Shown: in pieces, positions 27,601-34,764 of the stretch
How the letters are laid out: each line of letters begins with the position of its first letter
How positions within the stretch are numbered: the stretch's first letter is position 1
Assembly: GCA_964639965.1 (NCBI GenBank)
Contig: CAZXGI010000018.1
Location: forward strand, 1-42,125
Direction of reading: 5' to 3'
Length of the DNA stretch: 42,125 bases
From: TMED23 sp964639965
GTDB taxonomy: Bacteria; Pseudomonadota; Alphaproteobacteria; Rhodospirillales; UBA2165
Program-made: the position numbers and the translations under genes
Notes under the pieces: generated by a model
Seen by the model: the letters and a program-made list of their open reading frames with translations, nothing else
Databases searched by the model: none
What the model was told of the DNA's origin: nothing

Positions 27601-27695
27601 TTTTGTTCCTTCAAACGATCCCTAAACTCCTTATGACGCCATGATTTAAAGCGCAACATCCAAGGTAGTGCATAAAGAATCAACGAGAATTTCAT
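24684..27695 (-). CDS. Transhydroxylase-like molybdopterin large subunit with N-terminal SCP2-like domain
   Basis: A 1003-residue bis-MGD molybdenum enzyme. From about residue 125 on it resembles the large subunit of pyrogallol-phloroglucinol transhydroxylase. Residues His264, Tyr272, Asp294, Ser295 and Trp296 keep the spacing I recall for that enzyme's active site (His144, Tyr152, Asp174, the Mo-ligand Ser175, Trp176), a constant offset of 120. No N-terminal CxxC cluster motif is present, as in that family. Residues 1-120 are extra and look like an SCP2-type lipid or sterol-binding domain. There is no twin-Arg signal, so a cytoplasmic place is likely. AGGA precedes ATG 27695. The substrate is probably a phenolic or other hydroxylated compound, but this is inference. 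Confidence 0.8.
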   Translation of the reverse strand: MKFSLILYALPWMLRFKSWRHKEFRDRLKEQNLVVQIKIADDSNGRFYSFKDGKIISVRGIHPKPDVCISFKSETIAAELMIPPINYQAQIDAIKNFNLIAQGPDKLVTWFSETIMMSQTLGWEFGTPVGNGEMRYVNNTNGGPVYVYVKDGKIIRMTPIDFQDDDGETWTIKARGKEFSPPRKTSISPHGLASKSLVYSKERNLYPMKRVDFDPDGERNFQNRGISGYERISWEEAIDIVASEIKRVNRKYGPGAIYAGRSSHHTWGNVGYYISAYQKFINIIGATTTLLNPDSWEGWYWGAMHHYGHSMRNGAAEIYGQVEDCLQEAEMIVYWSSDPEVTNGVYGSFEGTVRRQWAKELGIEMVHIDPFLNETAAFMGGKWLAPRPTTSPALAQALTYVWIKEGLYDKDYIEKRTTGFDKWSAYIMGEDEEGVAKTPEWAETETGVAAREIRALARKWASKKTYLSAGSMGTTLGGACRSATGAQWARSMICLMAMQGLGKPGINFGGLQFGSPIDYNFYFPGYAEGGFNGDGQNSANGVSLYQRMPHLLSLNPTQQSIPRLKLPEAIMDGKTEGYPIDIRSIEGQFFPIRYPSPGHSPAKMMYKYGSSYIGTQPDSNRYVKMYQTGNLEFVVSQSIWNEGEVKFADVILPACTNFERWDIGEWANPGGYGHDWVGQLNHRVIGLQHKCIEPLGESKPDYQIFQEVLIRLGHSMYFTQGHREIDWVKRMFDASDLPKGISWKKFCKKGYYVVPAEKDTLRQPTSYKWFADGEKKNIQEPHPLPGSYGEEFLEGLQTQSGKIEFESQSLKRFGQDPERPPLNKYIPSWEGIHSKELFEKYPLQLISPHARYSFHTKGDGKDSAINDIRDHRVNIDGYFYWIVRISMADANDRGIKENDLVKLFNDRGAVICAAQVTERLKPGIIHCRQASAVYDPLGKPGESADRGGCVNLLTPNRMQTSKVHSAAYNSCLIEIERWDGTDSIQDNNSAAEEKIAAEQVIGV

Positions 27696-27790
27696 GAGAG
27701 CATCCTTAAATAGCTAAATTTTCATTACCACTTAACATTGTAAAATATTCATAGGCTAAAATTATAATTAAAATTTTGCCGTCAATTTTA

Positions 27791-29551
27791 TCATATGAAT
27801 AATAATAGTGTACCGCAAACGCATAGTGCAATGCGCAACCACGTAGCCCTAACCCCGATTAAACCGGATGATAACATTGCCAGTGCAATTCCGACTTTGC
27901 ACATAATAATCAGCGCCAAAATCGGCATTTCTCCCAACTTGATGAGGGTAGGGTTGGCTATCATGCCGAGGGGAATAAGATATAAACCTAGACCTAGCAT
28001 CATTGCTTTTCCGGCAACTTTAAGCCAGTTTTCATTGACCATCCCTGCAGCTATGAAAACCACTCCACACACAGGTGGCGTAATTGTTGAGAGTAAGGCA
28101 AACCAGAAAACAAATAAGTGGGCCAGCAAAGGCGGAATACCGAGCTTAATCAAAGCAGGTCCCGCTACCGATACACAAATTACGTAGGCCGCCGTAGTAG
28201 GGACTTCCATACCCAAGACAAGGCAAGCTAAAGCCGTTAATAGTAAGGCTGGCCAGATCATTCCTCCAGATCCGGATAAGATTAGAGATGTTATTTTAAT
28301 TCCCAACCCAGTGATGCCAAAAACCCCAATGATTATGGAAGCACATATGATTATTGATGCAATCGTGCTGATTTGTTGGCCAGCATTCAGGAATGTTTTA
28401 TTCAGCCTCTCAATAATTTGGTTTAAATTGAACGTAAAAGTTCCGTCCAACATTAACAAAATAACAGCGACCAATATCGCTATCGATGCTGAATATTGGG
28501 GAGTAAATCCTAGACCAAACATAGACCACAGCAAAACGAAAAAAGGGACCAAGAAAAATCCTGAGGTGATCAATACATTTCGAAATTCTGGTAACTGTTT
28601 TTTTGACAGCCCCTTTAAGTCATAACGGCGGGCAAAAGCATTAATCCCAACCCACACAGCAAAAAAATATAAAAACGCGGGTAATAATGCGGCTTTCATA
28701 ATTTCCACATATCTAACGCCAGTCAATTCGACCATGACAAAGGCACCTGCACCCATTAAAGGTGGCATTATTTGCCCTCCAGAAGATGCGACGGCTTCGA
28801 TTGCTGCAGCTAGAGATTTTGGGTATTTAAGCTGCACCATTGCAGGAAGTGTAATCGCGCCGGTCGATGCTACGTTTGCCGATGCCGAACCAGAAATTGA
28901 TCCAAACAAAGCCGAGGAAATTACCGATACTTTAGCTGCTCCCCCTTTTAATCTTCCAGCCGCAGCAGCAGCCAAATTCATAAATCCTTTACCAGCCTCA
29001 CCTGAATTTAATACTGCGCCGAAAATGACAAAAATAGATACTATATTTACTGAAATACCAGTAAGTTTGCCCCAAATACCTCCTTCGGCTATTGTCAAAG
29101 TACCCAAAAAACTGTTGATAGGAACTCCTGGATATCCAAACTCCCCGGGTATATATTCACCCACTAATCCATAGATAATGGCTAATAGTGCTATTAATGG
29201 GAGCGGCCAACCTATAGCCCGCCTTGCCATCTCCAGAACTATTATTAGCAATGAAATAGCTATGACAAGTTGGAAACTTCCTTCCAATGCACCATATTGA
29301 TCTCCTAAAGCAGCTTCATTAATAACAACCCATAAACAACTGAAAATACCAACTGCCGACAAAAACAAGCCACTAAACCATTCCATCCGCGATTTTGAAA
29401 TGAAAACCAAGATCCAGGGCAAAGCTAATGCCATGTGTATCGGCCGACTGACTAGGTTTGGAACCAAGCCTGAGAAAACAAGATACAAATGGAGTGTAAT
29501 TGTAACAAGGCCTAAAAAAGGCCAAATAAACTTGCTGATCAGAGACTTCAT
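27791..29551 (-). CDS. TRAP transporter fused permease (TAXI type)
   Basis: A 586-residue membrane protein with about 14-16 hydrophobic segments, matching the fused small and large permease of TRAP-TAXI systems. Seen: an N-terminal four-helix part, then the DctM-like region with GSISGSASANVASTGAITLP near residue 215 and MEVPTTAAYVICV near 450, and TPPVCGVVFIAAG near 500. It imports organic acids or similar solutes with an ion gradient. It follows the binding-protein gene by 77 bp containing a strong hairpin and precedes the transhydroxylase-like genes by 95 bp, so it likely supplies their substrate. Confidence 0.93.
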   Translation of the reverse strand: MKSLISKFIWPFLGLVTITLHLYLVFSGLVPNLVSRPIHMALALPWILVFISKSRMEWFSGLFLSAVGIFSCLWVVINEAALGDQYGALEGSFQLVIAISLLIIVLEMARRAIGWPLPLIALLAIIYGLVGEYIPGEFGYPGVPINSFLGTLTIAEGGIWGKLTGISVNIVSIFVIFGAVLNSGEAGKGFMNLAAAAAGRLKGGAAKVSVISSALFGSISGSASANVASTGAITLPAMVQLKYPKSLAAAIEAVASSGGQIMPPLMGAGAFVMVELTGVRYVEIMKAALLPAFLYFFAVWVGINAFARRYDLKGLSKKQLPEFRNVLITSGFFLVPFFVLLWSMFGLGFTPQYSASIAILVAVILLMLDGTFTFNLNQIIERLNKTFLNAGQQISTIASIIICASIIIGVFGITGLGIKITSLILSGSGGMIWPALLLTALACLVLGMEVPTTAAYVICVSVAGPALIKLGIPPLLAHLFVFWFALLSTITPPVCGVVFIAAGMVNENWLKVAGKAMMLGLGLYLIPLGMIANPTLIKLGEMPILALIIMCKVGIALAMLSSGLIGVRATWLRIALCVCGTLLLFI

Positions 29552-29576
29552 TGGAGTTCCAATCGGTGGGGGCGAC

Positions 29577-29605
29577 GACCCAGATTCTACATCTTAATCT
29601 GGGTC
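29577..29605 (-). repeat. Perfect 10-bp stem-loop between binding-protein and permease genes
   Basis: Arms GACCCAGATT (29577-29586) and AATCTGGGTC (29596-29605) are exact reverse complements around a 9-base loop. No T-run follows in the direction of transcription, so it is not a standard terminator. Its place just after the binding-protein gene fits an mRNA-stabilising or attenuating structure that gives more binding protein than permease. Confidence 0.7.
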
Positions 29606-29628
29606 GATTCCAAATCAACTAGAATTAG

Positions 29629-30597
29629 TTATTTTTGATTACTGGAGATGTCAAATCCTGCTTCTGTATAATATTTTAGGGCCCCAGGGTGAATTTTTCC
29701 TTTTATATTAGACATCAACCCCTTATCAACACCGTTCCACCAACTTGCGTTCACACCCATTTTTGACTTTTGTGACCAATAGGTCTTAGTTAGCGCATAG
29801 GCGGTCGCCGAATTCATCCGTGTCGTGGTATATGCAACCACTGGCAATGACGTCGTCGTGATAGGGCTTTTTTGTCCCTTATACGTGCCACTGGGAATGA
29901 CCAAACGGGTCCTTTTCGTCTTTTTAATTTGCTCTGGCGATAGCGTTAGAACTTTTACACCAGTGCTGGCAGCAGCTTCTATAACGTTTGGTGCTGGCCA
30001 GGAACCAGCAGTAACAAACCCGTCAATCTGGCCATTCTTTAATGCAGGAACAGCGTTAGATAATTCGACATTCGCAAGCTTAACACTACCTTTCAAACCA
30101 AATAATTTTAGGTACTTTGCTCCCTCACGAGCACCAAAAGAACCCTTACCTATAAGAATTGTTTTGCCTTTTAAATCAGCGAACCTTTTCACGCCACTTT
30201 TATTGCTCAAAACAAAATGCATGGTTAACGAAGGAATTGGGAATAGAGCCCTAATATCATTATATCTGGGATTTCCTTTTCCTTTGAACATTGCTTTGGA
30301 TGCTTTAGCAAGCTTAACTAGTACAGGTGGTGTTGTAAAAACGTAATTCCCAGGACGAGAAACTGCTTCCTTGACATTCTGGACCGAACCCTGGCTTTCT
30401 TCAACAGTTACAATAATCCCTCCTTTTGAACCCGCCTTCATTGCTTCGGCAATTTGGACCGCCATTTGATAGTATGACGAAGTAGATTTAGCCGATTTAT
30501 AAGTTACTCGTGTTTCCGCGCTTACACTCCATCCACCAAACATGAGTAGAGGAACACCAACCAAAATAACAATAAAATTTATCTTATTCTTTATCAT
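29629..30597 (-). CDS. TAXI-family TRAP solute-binding protein
   Basis: The periplasmic receptor of the TRAP-TAXI transporter, 322 residues. A signal peptide is seen: Lys-rich start, hydrophobic INFIVILVGVPLLMFGGW, and cleavage probably after SVSA. The mature protein has the family's early YKSAKSTSSYYQMAVQIAEA, VEESQGSVQNVKEA, LKGKTILIGKGSFGAREGA and QIDGFVTAGSWP segments. It is the first gene of the minus-strand unit that continues with the permease and the two molybdenum-enzyme subunits. The ligand is unknown; co-location suggests the substrate of the transhydroxylase-like enzyme. Confidence 0.93.
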   Translation of the reverse strand: MIKNKINFIVILVGVPLLMFGGWSVSAETRVTYKSAKSTSSYYQMAVQIAEAMKAGSKGGIIVTVEESQGSVQNVKEAVSRPGNYVFTTPPVLVKLAKASKAMFKGKGNPRYNDIRALFPIPSLTMHFVLSNKSGVKRFADLKGKTILIGKGSFGAREGAKYLKLFGLKGSVKLANVELSNAVPALKNGQIDGFVTAGSWPAPNVIEAAASTGVKVLTLSPEQIKKTKRTRLVIPSGTYKGQKSPITTTSLPVVAYTTTRMNSATAYALTKTYWSQKSKMGVNASWWNGVDKGLMSNIKGKIHPGALKYYTEAGFDISSNQK

Positions 30598-30781
30598 AAC
30601 AAACTCCCGTTAGGGTCAATTTTATATTAACCAAACAATTTAATTCACATGATGATCAAAGTTTATAATAAACTACTAGGACGTGGTTTTCAAAAAACAT
30701 AATCAAGGCCAAATTGCAAACACCAATCGGCAATTGTTATGGGTAACCGAGAGTGTATTATGCATTGAAAGGGAAGAAAAA
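30598..30781. promoter_or_regulatory. Divergent upstream region, TAXI operon and methyltransferase
   Basis: 184 bp between two outward-reading genes. CGGGAG near 30607 (minus strand) serves the TAXI gene and AAGGGAAG near 30769-30776 serves the methyltransferase. Promoter elements were not identified with confidence. Confidence 0.35.
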
Positions 30782-31513
30782 ATGTTAGATGCCATAAAAG
30801 TTATAATTAGAAATCTTCTGGCTTATGCACCGCTGGACTGTACTTTAGAGATTAGGGAAGCAATTGAAATTGAAACAGAAAAAAGAAATGATTTGCCATA
30901 CTGCCCTCCTGATGAGGGTGACTTATTATTTTCATTAATTCACAGGCATAAATTTAAGAATTGTCTTGAGCTTGGTTTTTTGACTGGAAGCACTGCACTC
31001 TACATGGCTTCAGCAACAAGAAATACGGGTGGCCAGGTTATCTCAATCAGCATTGATGATGATAAAACCATGTCCCGCGGACTAAAGCTATTAAAACAAG
31101 CAAATTGCGATAAACATCACCAATTAATAAATAAAAATAGCAATCAAGCATTGCCGGAATTATTCGTATCAAATAAACATTTTGACTTTATTTTTGTGGA
31201 TGGCTGGAAAACATTTGATCATTTAATATTCGAAATTTACCTTTTAAATCATATTCTAAACAACGGTGGTATAATTGTTTTTGATGATGCTTACATGCCC
31301 TCCGTACGCCAAGCTATATCCTTGATGAAACACTACTACGGTTATCGCGAAATTAATTACAGCGACTATAATCAACCAATTCGGTTAAGGGTATATCACC
31401 TACTGACACGCAGATCATTTTATAGGCCTTATCGAGCTCTTCAGAAAACGAAGGAAATACACGACCAGAACGCATTCCAGGATTGGAACTTTTACCATAA
31501 AATTTCCACTTAA
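30782..31513 (+). CDS. Class I SAM-dependent methyltransferase (Methyltransf_24 type)
   Basis: A soluble protein of 243 residues. Seen: the SAM motif I as LELGFLTGSTALYMAS, an acidic residue after the next strand (ISISIDDD), FDFIFVDGWKTF, and GGIIVFDDAYMPSV, the pattern of the O-methyltransferase-like Methyltransf_24 group. ATG 30782 is chosen because AAGGGAAG lies just upstream; the frame is open to GTG 30683, but that start has no proper spacing. The acceptor is unknown. It stands alone between the TAXI operon and a decayed gene. Confidence 0.75.
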   Translation: MLDAIKVIIRNLLAYAPLDCTLEIREAIEIETEKRNDLPYCPPDEGDLLFSLIHRHKFKNCLELGFLTGSTALYMASATRNTGGQVISISIDDDKTMSRGLKLLKQANCDKHHQLINKNSNQALPELFVSNKHFDFIFVDGWKTFDHLIFEIYLLNHILNNGGIIVFDDAYMPSVRQAISLMKHYYGYREINYSDYNQPIRLRVYHLLTRRSFYRPYRALQKTKEIHDQNAFQDWNFYHKIST

Positions 31514-31641
31514 ACGGGTTTTTATTAAAAAGGCCACTATTATAACGAAAAACAATCAAACCTTTTTTAATTTTTTATATAAGTTAAAATCAAAATCACA
31601 TCGTGCAAGTTAATCCAGAAACAATTATTTAAAGGGAAACG

Positions 31642-32333
31642 ATGACAAGCAAAGCAGAATTTGAAAATCATTGTTGGCAAGGCCTCTATGGTGAGACTGG
31701 TTACGCCACTTATTCACCTTAGATTAGAGAAACATTTATTGGGAAGAATCCCGCTTAGCTAGCGATTGATCTTTACAACCTAGTAGTTAAGGGAGGGCCA
31801 AAACCACCTCACGAAATAATTTCGCAATTCCCGAGTACATGCGACAATTTCGCTCATGATGCAATTAATCCAATTGTTGATCTACTGAAAGCAAGCCGGC
31901 AAGCAAATTTACCAATCTATTATGTGACAGGGCTATTTTCATCCAACAGATTACGGTCAACTAAGCGCGCACGAACTCGGTTAACGCAGGATGATTATGA
32001 AATTTATAGTGCGTTCGCGCCGAACCGAATGATGTGATCATACGTAAAGAACGTGCCAACTCCTTTTTTGGTACTCCACTTGCGGCTCATCTTGGTCAGG
32101 AAGGGCATGACAGTATTATTGTTTTTGGAGAGAGTACACCTGGGTGTGTTCGGTCAAGTTCAGTGGACACCTATTCGCATGGCTTCCATGCATCCATTGT
32201 TGAGGAATGTGTATTTGACAGGAGTGAAATAACCCACAAAGTAAGTCTATTTGATCTCCATCATAAATATGCGGATGTTATGAAGTTATCAGAGGTGATA
32301 GAGACAATAAAAAAGATAACTGATACAAATTAA
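31642..32333 (+). pseudogene. Decayed isochorismatase-family (N-carbamoylsarcosine-amidase-like) hydrolase
   Basis: A good ribosome binding site (AAAGGGA) and ATG 31642 open a frame with stops TAG at 31720-31722 and TAG at 31756-31758. It then continues as protein-like sequence to TGA at 32035-32037. A one-base loss near 32018-32021 restores homology in another frame, ending at 32333. Joined, the pieces give GKNPA-stop-LAIDL, IYYVTGLF, EPNDVIIRKERANSFFGTPL and GCVRSSSVDTYSHGF, so the Asp, Lys and Cys of the cysteine-hydrolase triad are still readable. The second TAG replaces a Leu codon by a single substitution. The gene looks recently inactivated; assembly error is possible but would need three events. 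Confidence 0.82.
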
Positions 32334-32351
32334 ATAGAAAAAAGAATGTTG

Positions 32352-33311
32352 CTAATGCGTTGTAATCTCTGCCAATAGTTCTTTCCAACGCTGTTCTTCT
32401 TCGGAAAGATTAAATAATCTGGACCTAACTTCGCAGCTTTTGACTAACGTTTGCATGAAGCTCTTATCGTTTTCACATTTAAGAAGCAAAGCTCGTAATG
32501 AGGTTTCATCCCCAACATCAAAATAACCTAAATAATCCTTGCCAAGCATCCCCACATTTCCGTTTATCATAGACGCAACAACAGGAACCCTCGCTACCAA
32601 TGCTTCTGATACAACATTGGCCCCTCCCTCGGCAATTGATGAGATTAACATCAAATGCGCTTTAGAAAATTCTTTCCGCACCTCCCAACCCGTTTTTTCT
32701 CCTTTCCAAATGTATCTTGGGTTACGTTCCATTTCAGTATTTGCTTTTCTTTCCCAAGCCTTATTATAGGCTTTACCAAGATGAATTAGGCGTAATCGAG
32801 AACTTTCTGGAAGACCTCTAAGTGCATAAGCCCCTCGCAAAGGATCTTTTTCATCCCTCAAATGACCAACAAGACAAATCTCGAAATGAGATTTTGACGG
32901 TTTTCTATCTTGGCTTAACGGGAGTGCAGATTGATAAATTATCCGTAATTTCTTATGAAACTCCTCGGGGATGACTTCAAAAACTTGATCGTGTAAACAG
33001 ATCAAGAAATCTGCTGATCGCATCGAATTAATCGTGGGAGTTGAATCAGAATAAATATAAGAATTTATATCAGTTCCCGTTAAAGCTAATAAAAGCGGGC
33101 CATCTGGATACCTGTTCTTATAATTTTTTATCGATTCCGCACTCCTCCATGCGTGCAAAGCAACCATCAAGTCAGCTTTTCCTCTATCATATTTGACGGA
33201 AACCTCTACTTGGTGCCCAAGACCCCGCAAAATACGGGCCCAGCGAAGAGCAGTCGCGCGGTTACCATTTCTGGAATATCTTTTTGCAGGGGTAATAAGA
33301 CTAATCTTCAT
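32352..33311 (-). CDS. senB: Selenosugar synthase SenB (glycosyltransferase)
   Basis: A GT-B glycosyltransferase of 319 residues that matches the SenB type: early ISLITPAKRYSRNGNRATALRW with the donor loop, VALHAWRSAESI, LTGTDIN, and the C-terminal EGGANVVSEALVARVPV nucleotide-sugar site. SenB joins selenophosphate to a UDP-sugar to form a selenosugar in selenoneine synthesis. The neighbour, 39 bp away and divergent, is an EgtB-like SenA, which is the defining partner and makes the reading much stronger than the fold alone. The third gene, senC/selD-like, is not in the window. Confidence 0.82.
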   Translation of the reverse strand: MKISLITPAKRYSRNGNRATALRWARILRGLGHQVEVSVKYDRGKADLMVALHAWRSAESIKNYKNRYPDGPLLLALTGTDINSYIYSDSTPTINSMRSADFLICLHDQVFEVIPEEFHKKLRIIYQSALPLSQDRKPSKSHFEICLVGHLRDEKDPLRGAYALRGLPESSRLRLIHLGKAYNKAWERKANTEMERNPRYIWKGEKTGWEVRKEFSKAHLMLISSIAEGGANVVSEALVARVPVVASMINGNVGMLGKDYLGYFDVGDETSLRALLLKCENDKSFMQTLVKSCEVRSRLFNLSEEEQRWKELLAEITTH

Positions 33312-33350
33312 TTACATACTCTGGGTAATCCTGATAAACATAACTATATC

Positions 33351-34688
33351 ATGACGAAACGCGTTAGCACCCAATATTTAGCCGACCTCCTCATCGATTC
33401 AAACAAGCGAAGCATGGAACTTGTTAACGGTTTGGATGACAAACAAATGATCGGTCCCAAATTACCAATAGTGAATCCATTACTTTGGGAAATTGGCCAT
33501 GTAGCCTGGTTCTACGAACAATTTATCCTGAGGATGCTTTATAAAGAATTACCCATCTTGGATAATGGTGACGACCTATACGACTCAATCGATGTTGAAC
33601 ATTTTGCTAGGTGGGATCTTCCACTACTGAATCTCGAGAAGGCAATAATTTATATTGATGATGTTCGTAACAAACTGATTAATCGCCTAGGCGAGATTTC
33701 TGAAACAAATATGGCCTCAGAACAAGATAGCTTCATATATCAGTTTGCCACATTTCATGAAGACATGCACACCGAAGCCTATACCTACTCACGAAATACG
33801 CTCAAACATCCACTACCTAACTTTGAAACAAAAAATTATTTTGATAACAAAGAACTCGAAACAGGCCCCTTACCCGGAGATGTTGATATACCCGGAGGCT
33901 CATTCAACCTAGGGGCGTCTAAAGATGCAGCCTTTTTATTTGACAATGAGAAATGGGCACACGAGATTAGGGTTTACCCCTTCAAAATGGCGCGCGCGCC
34001 CATTACCAACGCAGAATTTGCCGCTTTTATCTCGGATGAAGGCTACCAACGGCGTAATCTTTGGCATGATATAGGTTGGAACTGGCGGCAACGAGAAAAT
34101 GCAGAACATCCAATTTACTGGATCCCCGACGGCCCAGATAAATGGCTTATGCGCCACTATTCAACGACTGTGAAACTGCCATTGCACCAGCCAGTTATTC
34201 ACATCAATTGGTACGAAGCTAGTGCCTATTGCAACTGGGCAAAACGCCGACTTCCAAGTGAAATCGAATGGGAAGTTGCCGCTTCCACCGAACCGGTGAA
34301 TGATGGTAAAGAATTTTCCAAAAATAAAAGAATTTATCCTTGGGGTGATAACCCTGATACACTTGCACGGGCAAATTTGGATGGCCGTGGACTAGGGCCT
34401 GCAGATGTTAGCGCTTTTCCTTCAGGTGATAGTGCTTGGGGTATACGTCAAATGTTGGGTAATGTTTGGGAGTGGACTTCAGACACGTTCGAACCTTACC
34501 CTGGTTTCAAGCCCGATTCATATAAAGAGTATTCCAAGACAGTATTCGGCACACGCAAGACATTACGAGGTGGGGCATGGGCAACACGTTCAAGAATAGT
34601 AAATAACACATACCGTAATTATTTTACACCCGAGCGACGAGATGTTTTTGCTGGATTTCGGACTTGTGCCCCGCATAATTGGTCGTAA
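33351..34688 (+). CDS. senA: Selenoneine synthase SenA (EgtB-like non-haem iron enzyme)
   Basis: SenA couples a selenosugar with hercynine and so forms the C-Se bond of selenoneine. The 445-residue protein has an N-terminal DinB-like domain with candidate iron ligands His50 (IGHVAWFYEQ), His136 and His140 (FHEDMHTEAY), the three-His pattern of EgtB. A C-terminal FGE-sulfatase domain follows, from GDVDIPGGSFNLG to LRGGAWATRS. ATG 33351 is chosen since the open frame upstream runs into senB on the other strand and shows no family similarity. No egtD (hercynine synthesis) is nearby. EgtB for ergothioneine is the alternative; adjacency to SenB favours SenA. Confidence 0.82.
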   Translation: MTKRVSTQYLADLLIDSNKRSMELVNGLDDKQMIGPKLPIVNPLLWEIGHVAWFYEQFILRMLYKELPILDNGDDLYDSIDVEHFARWDLPLLNLEKAIIYIDDVRNKLINRLGEISETNMASEQDSFIYQFATFHEDMHTEAYTYSRNTLKHPLPNFETKNYFDNKELETGPLPGDVDIPGGSFNLGASKDAAFLFDNEKWAHEIRVYPFKMARAPITNAEFAAFISDEGYQRRNLWHDIGWNWRQRENAEHPIYWIPDGPDKWLMRHYSTTVKLPLHQPVIHINWYEASAYCNWAKRRLPSEIEWEVAASTEPVNDGKEFSKNKRIYPWGDNPDTLARANLDGRGLGPADVSAFPSGDSAWGIRQMLGNVWEWTSDTFEPYPGFKPDSYKEYSKTVFGTRKTLRGGAWATRSRIVNNTYRNYFTPERRDVFAGFRTCAPHNWS

Positions 34689-34764
34689 AATAATCACCTA
34701 GTTGTGACAAATTAATAAAACAACTTAAATAAAATTAAATTTGGACAGAGAGGCGAACGAATCC

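Noticed and set aside
28734..29174. 146-codon open frame on the plus strand across the TRAP permease gene
   Set aside because: It is antisense to a clear permease and shows only the reverse-strand image of its hydrophobic codons. The 173-codon frame at 29825-30346 over the TAXI gene is rejected for the same reason.
31720..32037. In-frame TAG and TGA codons as pyrrolysine or selenocysteine readthrough, tempting beside selenium genes
   Set aside because: The TAG at 31756 replaces an ordinary Leu, and the TGA follows a frame break after which homology resumes in another frame. Decay explains all three.
33351..34688. EgtB for ergothioneine
   Set aside because: The divergent SenB neighbour and the absence of egtD, egtC or egtE nearby make SenA the better reading, although the fold alone would not decide.
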